Shown: in pieces, positions 1-5,412 of the stretch
Layout of the letters: each line of letters starts with the position of its first letter
Position numbering within the stretch: position 1 is the stretch's first letter
Source: Pseudomonadota bacterium
Lineage (GTDB): Bacteria > Pseudomonadota > Gammaproteobacteria > Burkholderiales > SG8-41
Length of the DNA: 5,767 bases
Direction of reading: 5' to 3'
Assembly: GCA_023431245.1 (NCBI GenBank)
Contig: JAEYXO010000128.1
Span: forward strand, 1 to 5,767
The notes under the pieces: generated by a model
What the model was told of the DNA's origin: nothing
Database searches by the model: none
What the model saw: the letters and a program-made list of their open reading frames with translations, nothing else
Made by a program: the position numbers and the translations under genes

Positions 1-216
1 GAGCACCTGGGCGGCGTGCCTTTCCCGCTGATGTCCGACTACTGGCCGCATGGCGCGGTCGGCCAGGCCTTCGGCATTTTCAATGACGAACGCGGCATGG
101 ACAAACGTGCCGCCTATGTCATCGATGCCAAGGGTGTGGTGCGTTACGCGAAGGTCTATCCGCAGGGCACGATCCCGACCAGCGAGGAACTGCTGGCCGA
201 GCTGCGCAAGCTCTAG
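1..216 (+). CDS. Peroxiredoxin (AhpC/TSA family), C-terminal part, 5'-truncated
   Basis: The frame is open from the first base and ends at TAG 214-216, giving the last 71 residues of a protein that starts before the window. The piece looks like the second half of an AhpC/TSA peroxiredoxin: FPLMSD (the beta strand following the peroxidatic half), then a segment with GIFNDERG, then RAAYVIDAKGVVRYA, the typical strand-turn-strand ending the thioredoxin fold, and a C-terminal helix ending in ELRKL. Family members reduce hydrogen peroxide and organic hydroperoxides in the cytoplasm using a peroxidatic cysteine. That cysteine lies in the missing N-terminal half, so the subclass cannot be told. No cysteine is visible here, so a C-terminal resolving cysteine, as in typical 2-Cys enzymes, appears absent; this suggests a 1-Cys or atypical type. 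A terminator follows directly. Confidence 0.85.
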   Translation, partial: EHLGGVPFPLMSDYWPHGAVGQAFGIFNDERGMDKRAAYVIDAKGVVRYAKVYPQGTIPTSEELLAELRKL

Positions 217-237
217 CGCGGCAGCCAGGCAACACCG

Positions 238-281
238 GGCCGGCAGGCAATTCCCGCAAGGGGGTGACTGCTGGCCTTTTT
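238..281 (+). terminator. Intrinsic terminator after the peroxiredoxin gene
   Basis: GGCCGGCAG at 238-246 pairs with CTGCTGGCC at 268-276 over 9 bp with one G-U pair. A smaller inner hairpin (CCC 253-255, loop GCAA, GGG 260-262) fills the loop. Five T residues (277-281) follow the stem immediately. It lies 21 bp after the peroxiredoxin stop and separates that gene from the dehydrogenase gene, which therefore probably has its own promoter. Confidence 0.75.
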
Positions 282-352
282 GTGTCCGTGCACTTCCGGC
301 TGGCCCGCATTTTGCGTCATGATGGCTGCCATCACTGTCCGGAGTTGCTCCC

Positions 353-1135
353 ATGCTCAAAGGAAAAAACGCCCTCGTCACCGGTTCAACCAGCGGCATT
401 GGCTTGGCTGTCGCTACCGCGCTGGCGACCCGCGGCGTGAACCTGATGCTCAACGGTTTTGGTGACCCGGCGCAGATCGGGGCCCTGCGCGGGCAACTCG
501 CGAAAGACCACGGGGTGCGCGTCGAATACCACGGCGCCGACATGAGCCGCCCCGACGAAATCGCCGCGATGATGCGCAGCGCTGAGCAGGCTTTCGGCGG
601 CATCGACATCCTGGTCAACAACGCCGGCATCCAGTTCGTGTCCCCGGTCGAGGACTTCCCGCCGGAGAAATGGGAGGCCATCATCGCGATCAACCTGGTG
701 GCCTTGTTCCATACCATCCGTCATGCCGTGCCCGGCATGAAGCGGCGAAAATGGGGCCGCATCGTCAACATCGCGTCGGCGCATGCGCTGGTGGCCTCGC
801 CGTACAAGTCGGCCTATGTCGCCGCCAAACACGGCGTCGCCGGGCTGACCAAGACCATCGCGCTCGAGACCGCGACCTCCGGCATCACCTGCAACGCGAT
901 CTGCCCGGGTTATGTGCTGACACCGCTGGTGCAGAAGCAGATTCCGGACACCGCGAAGGCACGCGGCATCAGCGAGGAGGCGGTGGTGCGCGACGTGCTG
1001 CTGGCGGCGCAGCCGACGAAGCAGTTCGTGACCGTCGAGCAGGTGGCGGCGCTGGCCTGTTTCCTCGCCGGCGACGAGGCGGCGGCCATCACCGGCACGC
1101 TGCAGGCCATCGACGGCGGGTGGACGGCGCAGTGA
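353..1135 (+). CDS. bdhA: D-3-hydroxybutyrate dehydrogenase (SDR family)
   Basis: This 260-residue classical short-chain dehydrogenase oxidises D-3-hydroxybutyrate to acetoacetate with NAD+ in the cytoplasm, the step after PHB depolymerisation. Visible motifs are the nucleotide-binding TGSTSGIG at 10-17, an acidic Asp63 in GADMS, NNAG at 89-92, and the catalytic set Asn114, Ser142, Tyr155 and Lys159 (YVAAK). Residues Gln94, His144, Lys152 and Gln196 fall at the positions I remember as the substrate carboxylate-binding residues of Pseudomonas fragi 3-hydroxybutyrate dehydrogenase. This makes the substrate call stronger than a general SDR match. The C-terminus has the usual IDGGWTAQ ending. The start is fixed by GGAG at 341-344, 8 nt before the ATG, and total length is normal for the family. 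It converges on the PHB depolymerase gene with a 6 bp gap, which fits a shared PHB-mobilisation role. Confidence 0.93.
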   Translation: MLKGKNALVTGSTSGIGLAVATALATRGVNLMLNGFGDPAQIGALRGQLAKDHGVRVEYHGADMSRPDEIAAMMRSAEQAFGGIDILVNNAGIQFVSPVEDFPPEKWEAIIAINLVALFHTIRHAVPGMKRRKWGRIVNIASAHALVASPYKSAYVAAKHGVAGLTKTIALETATSGITCNAICPGYVLTPLVQKQIPDTAKARGISEEAVVRDVLLAAQPTKQFVTVEQVAALACFLAGDEAAAITGTLQAIDGGWTAQ

Positions 1136-1141
1136 TGCGTC

Positions 1142-2356
1142 TTATTCCGACGAATAAATCACGTCCCGCACCGCCGGATAGACCTGGTTCTCCCAGCGTT
1201 TGCCGCTGAACACGCCATAGTGGCCGACGCCCGCCTGCACATAGTGTGTGCGCAGGTACTGCGGCAGCTTTGAGCACAGGTCCTGCGCCGCCAGCGTCTG
1301 GCCCAGCGCGCAGATGTCGTCGCGTTCGCCCTCGACCGTCAGCAGTGCCGTGCGGCGGATGGTTTTCGGGTTGATCAGGCGGTCGCGGTAGCGGAGCCGG
1401 CCCTGGGCCAGCGCGTGTTCCTGGAACACCAGTCGCACGGTCTCCAGGTAGAAGTCGGCGCTGAGGTCGGACACCGCGAAATATTCCTCGTAGAAGCGCC
1501 GCGTTGCCGCGGCCTTCTCGTGGTCGCCGTCGACGATCTGCTGGTAGTAGTCCTTGAAGGACTTGATGTGCCGCTGCAGGTTCATGTTGAGGAAGGCGGC
1601 CAGCTGGACGAAGCCCGGATAGACCCGCCGCCGCATGCCGGCAAACTGCACCGGCACATGTTCGATCAGGTTGTGCTCGAACCAGCTGATCGGCTGGCTG
1701 GTGGCGAGGTTGTTGACCTCGGTCGGATTGATGCGGCAGTCGATCGGGCCGGCCATCAGCGTCAGGCTCGCCGGCGTCGCCGGATGCCTGTCTTCCGCCA
1801 TCACCGCCACCGCCGCCAGCGCCTCGACACAGGGTTGGCAGATCGCGACGAGGTGGGCGCCCGGGCACATCACCTCGAGGAATCCGATGATGTGGTCGAT
1901 GTATTCGTCGATGCCGAAGCGGCCGGCTTCCATTGGTACATCGCGCGCGTTGTGCCAGTCGGTGATGTAGACATCGTGGTCGCGCAGCATTGTGCGCGCG
2001 GTTTCGCGCAGCAGCGTCGCGAAGTGGCCGGACATCGGCGCCACGATCAGCACCCGCGGCTGCGCGCCGCCGCTGTGTTTTCGGAAACGCAGCAGGGTGG
2101 CGAAGGGCGTGGTGTGGACGACTTCCTCGGCCACCGCCAGTTCGCGTTTGCCGGCGAGCACCGATTCGATGCCGAAGGCCGGACGCTGGTGCGTCAGCCG
2201 TGCCAGTGCGAGCACCTCGCAGGCCGCGGCAAAACGGCGCAGCGGCTGCCAGCCCCAGGTTCCGAAATCATGCAGGCCCGGTGCCGCGAGCATGGCCGCC
2301 TCCCGCATCGGGTTGAGCACGTATTCCTGCGTCTGATAGGCGTGGTAAATCGTCAT
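1142..2356 (-). CDS. phaZ: Intracellular polyhydroxyalkanoate (PHB) depolymerase
   Basis: This 404-residue protein matches the intracellular PHB depolymerase family (PhaZa1 type of Ralstonia/Cupriavidus). These alpha/beta hydrolases act on the surface of native PHB granules, releasing 3-hydroxybutyrate units. The N-terminal part (MTIYHAYQTQEYVLNPMREA) is typical of the family. The nucleophile is a cysteine, not a serine: Cys173 in ICQPC, the lipase-box equivalent. Asp346 (in GERDDI) and His379 (in GVGHYG) complete the triad; their 33-residue spacing equals that of Asp355/His388 in PhaZa1 as I recall it. No signal peptide is visible, consistent with a cytoplasmic enzyme. The start ATG (complement of 2354-2356) has AGGGAG (complement of 2362-2367) five bases upstream. 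The gene is divergent from the glutathione S-transferase gene and converges on the dehydrogenase gene that uses its product. Confidence 0.93.
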   Translation of the reverse strand: MTIYHAYQTQEYVLNPMREAAMLAAPGLHDFGTWGWQPLRRFAAACEVLALARLTHQRPAFGIESVLAGKRELAVAEEVVHTTPFATLLRFRKHSGGAQPRVLIVAPMSGHFATLLRETARTMLRDHDVYITDWHNARDVPMEAGRFGIDEYIDHIIGFLEVMCPGAHLVAICQPCVEALAAVAVMAEDRHPATPASLTLMAGPIDCRINPTEVNNLATSQPISWFEHNLIEHVPVQFAGMRRRVYPGFVQLAAFLNMNLQRHIKSFKDYYQQIVDGDHEKAAATRRFYEEYFAVSDLSADFYLETVRLVFQEHALAQGRLRYRDRLINPKTIRRTALLTVEGERDDICALGQTLAAQDLCSKLPQYLRTHYVQAGVGHYGVFSGKRWENQVYPAVRDVIYSSE

Positions 2357-2522
2357 GGATGCTCCCTGTCCCCGGCCGCCTGCCCGGTGTGCCGGAGCCG
2401 ACGCAATAAACGCGCCAGCCGGTCACGGTGGATGGCATGACTCCTGCTAAAGACTGTCATATTCGCGCCGGCGGCACCGCCAGGGTGCATGACGGCGTCC
2501 CACTGCATGGAGGTTGGGCAAC

Positions 2523-3179
2523 ATGGCGCGGGCCACCCTGAGCATCAGCAGCAAGAACTACTCGTCCTGGTCGCTGCGCGGCTGGCTGCTGGTGCGTTTT
2601 GCCGGCCTGGAGTTCAGTGAAGTGCAAGTCCCGCCCGACGATGCCGATGCGCGGCGCGAGCTGCTGCTGATTTCGCCGTCGATCCTCGTGCCCTGCCTGA
2701 CCCACGACGGCATCAAGGTCTGGGACACCCTGGCGATTGCCGAATACCTCAATGAAATCAGACCCAAAAGCGGGCTGCTGCCGTCGACCCACGCGGCGCG
2801 GGCGCATTGCCGGGCGATCTGCGGGGAGATGCACTCCGGCTTCAGCAGCCTGCGCTCGGCGCTGCCGATGAACCTGAAGGGGGATTTCCCCGGCTACAAG
2901 ATCTAGTCCAAGGCGCGCGACGACATCGAACGCATCACCGCGATCTGGCGCGAATGCCTTGAGCAGTACGGCGGGCCCTTCCTGTTCGGCAAAAAGCGCG
3001 GCATGGCCGACGCGATGTACGCGCCGGTGACCACCCGTTTCCGCACCTACCATGTCGGACTTGATGCAGTCTGTTCGGACTATTGCGAGCGCATCCTGGC
3101 CCTGCCCGAAATGGCGGAGTGGAAGGCCGCAGCGCTCGAAGAGCACGACGACATCGAAGAACTCGACATGGAGTTCTGA
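2523..3179 (+). pseudogene. Glutathione S-transferase gene interrupted by an in-frame amber codon
   Basis: The frame from ATG 2523 to TGA 3177-3179 encodes a 218-codon glutathione S-transferase broken only by TAG at 2904-2906 (codon 128). The N-terminal thioredoxin-like domain shows SSWSLRGWLL, with the candidate catalytic serine, SILVPCL with the cis-proline, and VWDTLAIAEYL in the position of the glutathione gamma-glutamyl-binding motif. After the TAG the same frame continues with the helical C-terminal domain: ERITAIWRECL, GPFLFGKKRGMADAMYAPV and an acidic end EELDMEF. From memory of relatives, a tryptophan following GYKI/GFKV is expected here, so TGG to TAG is the simplest explanation. 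Only codon 128 is affected; no frameshift is seen. GGAGG at 2509-2513, 9 nt ahead, supports ATG 2523 over a TTG at 2514. As written, translation would give 127 residues lacking most of the C-terminal domain. It may be a recent nonsense mutation, a base-calling error, or a suppressed codon. Confidence 0.85.
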
Positions 3180-3183
3180 AGCC

Positions 3184-3600
3184 TCACTTCCACGGCGCCG
3201 GCACCTCGGCGGGGGCGGGCATGTCGATGGTCTTGAAATCCGCTGGGCCGACGATTTCCAGGTATTCCATGTCGGGCGAGTAGTCGAACAGGTAATGCAC
3301 GATGCCCGGGCGCTGGTGCACGCAGTCGCCGGCGGCCACCAGCGTTTCCTTGTCCTCGTACATGAACTTCGCCCAGCCCTTGAGCATGATGACGATATGG
3401 AACTCCGCCTCATGGCGGTGCCAGCCGGTGCCTTTTTCCGGGGCCTGGTTGGCGCGCACCAGCTGGGCCAGGACCTTGCCCGCGGTGGCGTCGGCGACGC
3501 CGAGGTCGCGGTAGATGAAAAAGTCGCGCAGGCCCTCGCTGCGGAATTCGGTGTCGCCGGGTTTTACGTGGGAGAACTGGGTGGCGGTGCGGTCAAGCAT
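3184..3600 (-). CDS. Small single-domain cupin protein
   Basis: This 138-residue protein is a single cupin beta-barrel. Motif 1 is GTGWHRHEAEFHIVIMLKG (57-75), giving His61, His63 and His68 as likely metal ligands. Motif 2 is GDCVHQRPGIVHY (91-103), with His102 as the fourth ligand and the family's PG turn. The three- to four-histidine site suggests a bound divalent metal. The substrate is not evident: such small cupins include dioxygenases, isomerases and ligand-sensing proteins, and I cannot choose. The start was placed at 3600 because AGGAG (complement of 3608-3612) lies 7 nt upstream and family similarity begins there; a longer frame from 3687 would include the candidate promoter and low-complexity residues. 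The gene converges on the glutathione S-transferase gene with a 4 bp gap and is preceded on its own strand by the DUF3301 gene about 100 bp away. Confidence 0.8.
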   Translation of the reverse strand: MLDRTATQFSHVKPGDTEFRSEGLRDFFIYRDLGVADATAGKVLAQLVRANQAPEKGTGWHRHEAEFHIVIMLKGWAKFMYEDKETLVAAGDCVHQRPGIVHYLFDYSPDMEYLEIVGPADFKTIDMPAPAEVPAPWK

Positions 3601-3636
3601 GGCGGATCTCCTGGTCGTGGGAACCGCTGTGCAACA

Positions 3637-3665
3637 AGCATAAGTTGTTCCAGTCGCCTTGTCTG
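3637..3665 (-). promoter_or_regulatory. Candidate sigma70 promoter of the cupin gene
   Basis: On the minus strand, CAGACA (complement of 3660-3665) and TATGCT (complement of 3637-3642) are separated by exactly 17 nt; each matches 4 of 6 consensus bases. Transcription would start near 3630, giving a leader of about 30 nt with the ribosome binding site. An inverted repeat AACAA-7 nt-TTGTT (3633-3649) straddles the -10 box and could be a small operator. Evidence is sequence pattern only. Confidence 0.4.
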
Positions 3666-3703
3666 GGCGATGGCGGTGCGCATGCACCAGCAGCGTGCGC
3701 TAT

Positions 3704-4030
3704 TCAGTGGATCCGGGTGACTGTGGCCGGCGGCTGCAGGCCGAGGTTCAGCACCAGAACGCGGCGCCCGAGCATCACCACGCTGCCTTTCATGCGGTTG
3801 TCGCCGGTGTCGCTGAACTCGAAATCGTAGGCGCGCTGCAGCAGCAGCCGGCCGTCCGCATTGCGGGCGGGGCGCAATGCGGCGATGCCCACGGTGTCAT
3901 CGAGAAACTGCAGGCCTTCGGCCTCGCAGGCGCTGCGCGCGGCGGCGACGGCGGCCTCGCGCGCCTGCATGCTGTCCCACCACAGCCAGGCGAGGGCGAG
4001 AAAGAAGGCGAGCATCAGGATTTCGGACAT
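3704..4030 (-). CDS. DUF3301 family single-pass membrane protein
   Basis: This 108-residue protein has the plan of DUF3301 proteins of beta- and gammaproteobacteria. It has a short N-terminal hydrophobic segment (MSEILMLAFFLALAWLWW, about residues 3-18), an alanine- and arginine-rich helix starting at DSMQAREAAVAAA, and then a small beta-rich domain containing CEAEGLQFLDDTV, YDFEFSDTGDNR and GSVVMLGRRV. The hydrophobic segment should anchor it in the inner membrane. The molecular function of the family is not known to me, and nothing in the neighbourhood decides it. Its length is normal and it appears intact. The start at 4030 gives the typical MSE N-terminus, although no strong Shine-Dalgarno sequence is visible upstream. 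It is transcribed divergently from the 4191 gene and points towards the cupin gene. Confidence 0.85.
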   Translation of the reverse strand: MSEILMLAFFLALAWLWWDSMQAREAAVAAARSACEAEGLQFLDDTVGIAALRPARNADGRLLLQRAYDFEFSDTGDNRMKGSVVMLGRRVLVLNLGLQPPATVTRIH

Positions 4031-4154
4031 GGCGGCGGGGCGGGTTGCGGGGCCGCCACGTTACCACCGGATCGCGGTCACGGCACGGAGGGTGAATCAC
4101 TATCAGGAACGGCGGCCGGTGCGGCGCCGGGATTGGGGTAGACTGGATTTCATT

Positions 4155-4173
4155 CCCCGGCACCAGACCGGGG
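4155..4173 (+). promoter_or_regulatory. GC-rich hairpin in the leader of the 4191 gene
   Basis: CCCCGG (4155-4160) and CCGGGG (4168-4173) form a perfect 6 bp stem around a 7 nt loop. It ends only 6 nt before the Shine-Dalgarno sequence GGAGGAG (4180-4186). No T-run follows, so it is not an intrinsic terminator; it could influence mRNA stability or translation initiation. A weak -10-like TAGACT lies at 4138-4143, without a convincing -35. Confidence 0.35.
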
Positions 4174-4190
4174 CCATCCGGAGGAGCAGC

Positions 4191-5228
4191 ATGATCGAAC
4201 TCAAGTCCCGCCGGCACAGTGCCGACGACCTCGGCAGTGCCATCGACCTGTGTTATGCCAATGGCTGGACCGACGGCCTGCCGGTGATCCCGCCGACGGC
4301 GGAACGCATCGCGGCGATGCTCGAGGCCGGCGGCCTCCAGCCCGACCAGCAGCTGTCCTTCATCGAAAACCGCCAGGTCTCGGTGACCGCGGAGAAGGTC
4401 GCGATCAACGCGGTGATGGCCGGCTGCAAACCCGAATACATGCCCGTGATCAAGGCCACCATCGAGGCGCTGGCCGATCCGCTGTACGGTTACCACGGCC
4501 CGGCCACCAGCACCGGCGGCTCCGCGGTGTTCATGCTGGTCAACGGCCCGATCGCGAAGAAGATCGGCATGAACAGCGGCGACAACGTGTTCGGCCAGGG
4601 CTGGCGCGCCAACGCCACGATCGGCCGCGCGATCCGGCTGGTGATGCAGAACGTGATCGGCACCACGCCCGGCGTCCTCGACCGCTCGAGCCTCGGGCAC
4701 CCCGGCAAATACACCTTCTGCATCGCCGAGAACGAGGAAGACAGCCCCTGGCCGGCCTTCCATACCACGCGCGGCTTCAAGCCGGAGCAGAGCGCGGTGA
4801 CGATATTCGCCGCGCTCGGCGTGCACCAGTATTCCAACGGACTGGCGGCAACCCCCGAGGGTGTGCTCACCACCACCTGCGCGCAGATGCGCATGTCCGC
4901 CGGCACCAACCGCCAGCCGCAGTACGCGCTGGTGTTTGCCGGCGAGCACCAGCTGATCATGCAGAAGGCGGGCTGGTCGCGCGAGGATGTGCAGAAATAC
5001 GCGTTCGAACACAGCAAAATGTCCCACGCAGAAATGCAGCGCGCCAACATCCGTCCGGGCCCGGTCACTCCCGAATCCGAAAAAACGATGCAGACGCTGG
5101 TGCACACCCCGCAGGATTTTCTGGTCATCGCCGCCGGCGGCAAGGCCGGCGTGCAGTCCTGCTACATCCCCGGCTGGGGCGGCAAGAACGGCTCGCAGAG
5201 CGTGACGCGCGAAATCAAGGTGCCGTGA
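4191..5228 (+). CDS. Conserved protein of unknown function, probable partner of the UGSC selenoprotein
   Basis: This 345-residue protein belongs to a family that I remember as encoded beside, or fused to, UGSC-domain proteins; its activity is unknown to me. Conserved-looking segments are GWTDGLPVIPPT (25-36), a block with AVMAGCKPEYMPV (74-86), VNGPIAKKIGMNSG (117-130), FGQGWRANATIGRAIRL (134-150), LGHPGKYTFCIAENEEDSPW (168-187) and a C-terminal GGKAG...GWGGKNGSQSV. Cys79 and Cys177 lie in such blocks and could be functional thiols. There is no signal peptide or membrane segment, so it should be cytoplasmic. ATG 4191 is chosen because GGAGGAG (4180-4186) precedes it by 4 nt; the frame is open further upstream to 3861, but that part overlaps the DUF3301 gene antisense and has no conserved-looking content. 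The UGSC selenoprotein gene follows on the same strand after 184 bp, suggesting a two-gene unit. Confidence 0.8.
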   Translation: MIELKSRRHSADDLGSAIDLCYANGWTDGLPVIPPTAERIAAMLEAGGLQPDQQLSFIENRQVSVTAEKVAINAVMAGCKPEYMPVIKATIEALADPLYGYHGPATSTGGSAVFMLVNGPIAKKIGMNSGDNVFGQGWRANATIGRAIRLVMQNVIGTTPGVLDRSSLGHPGKYTFCIAENEEDSPWPAFHTTRGFKPEQSAVTIFAALGVHQYSNGLAATPEGVLTTTCAQMRMSAGTNRQPQYALVFAGEHQLIMQKAGWSREDVQKYAFEHSKMSHAEMQRANIRPGPVTPESEKTMQTLVHTPQDFLVIAAGGKAGVQSCYIPGWGGKNGSQSVTREIKVP

Positions 5229-5237
5229 ACTCACGGC
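5222..5237 (+). repeat. Short perfect hairpin at the stop codon of the 4191 gene
   Basis: GCCGTG (5222-5227) pairs perfectly with CACGGC (5232-5237) around a 4 nt loop that contains the last base of the stop codon. No T-run follows, so it is a poor intrinsic terminator. It directly precedes the CAGGAT inverted repeat and may protect the upstream mRNA's 3' end. Confidence 0.4.
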
Positions 5238-5239
5238 GA

Positions 5240-5355
5240 TTAACAGGATGGACAGGATGTTCAGGATAAAACCGGTGCCGGATTGGCTGCCGGTCAATCG
5301 GAAGGAGGACGTCGATTTCTGCTTTTTATCCTGCCTATCCTGCACACCCTGTGAA
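5240..5355. repeat. Imperfect inverted repeat built of 9-nt CAGGAT units (dispersed-repeat type)
   Basis: The left arm (5240-5271) and the right arm (5324-5355) are 32 nt each and complementary at 25 of 32 positions. Within the left arm CAGGAT recurs three times with a 9-nt period (5244-5249, 5253-5258, 5262-5267). The right arm holds the complementary ATCCTG twice (5328-5333, 5337-5342) plus a degenerate CCCTG. The central 52 nt contain a further hairpin, GATTG 5281-5285 with CAATC 5295-5299, extended by CC/GG pairs around a bulged G. I recall very similar CAGGAT/ATCCTG palindromes scattered between genes of many proteobacteria, so this is probably a non-autonomous dispersed repeat. As RNA it would fold into one long hairpin between the two genes. 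Confidence 0.75.
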
Positions 5356-5412
5356 TGAAGTTCTTGTTTTTTAAGTATTTGATTTTATTGATGTTTTTAT
5401 AAGGAGGTCGTC
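5356..5412 (+). promoter_or_regulatory. AT-rich leader and strong ribosome binding site of the selenoprotein gene
   Basis: Bases 5356-5400 contain only 8 G or C out of 45, in sharp contrast with the GC-rich surroundings. AAGGAGG at 5401-5407 is a near-perfect Shine-Dalgarno sequence 5 nt before ATG 5413. A TTGTTT at 5364-5369 could be a -35 box, but no good -10 follows at the right distance, so I do not claim a promoter. The AT-rich leader should be unstructured and favour ribosome loading. Confidence 0.5.

Noticed and set aside
1415..2440. 341-residue plus-strand open frame
   Set aside because: It is an antisense shadow of the PHB depolymerase gene, caused by high GC at third codon positions.
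2514..2906. TTG start at 2514 for the glutathione S-transferase
   Set aside because: It would lie directly against GGAGG (2509-2513), with no spacer. ATG 2523 has the right 9 nt spacing.
2904..2906. TAG read as pyrrolysine in the glutathione S-transferase
   Set aside because: Pyrrolysine use is confined to particular lineages and methylamine-type enzymes; nothing here supports it. A point change from TGG is simpler.
2457..3413. 318-residue minus-strand open frame
   Set aside because: It overlaps the glutathione S-transferase and cupin genes in other frames and shows no recognisable domain.
3184..3687. A 167-residue cupin starting at the complement of 3687
   Set aside because: The added residues cover the candidate promoter, and AGGAG is correctly placed for the start at 3600.
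3861..5228. A 455-residue version of the partner protein starting at 3861
   Set aside because: The extra N-terminus is antisense to the DUF3301 gene and has no family-like content. ATG 4191 has a good Shine-Dalgarno sequence.
3897..5345. 482-residue minus-strand open frame
   Set aside because: It is an antisense shadow of the 4191 gene, rich in His, Arg, Gly and Ala without motifs, and overlaps recognised genes.
5240..5355. CRISPR array suggested by repeated CAGGAT units
   Set aside because: The units are 6 nt at 9-nt spacing and arranged as an inverted repeat; there are no spacers or full-length direct repeats.
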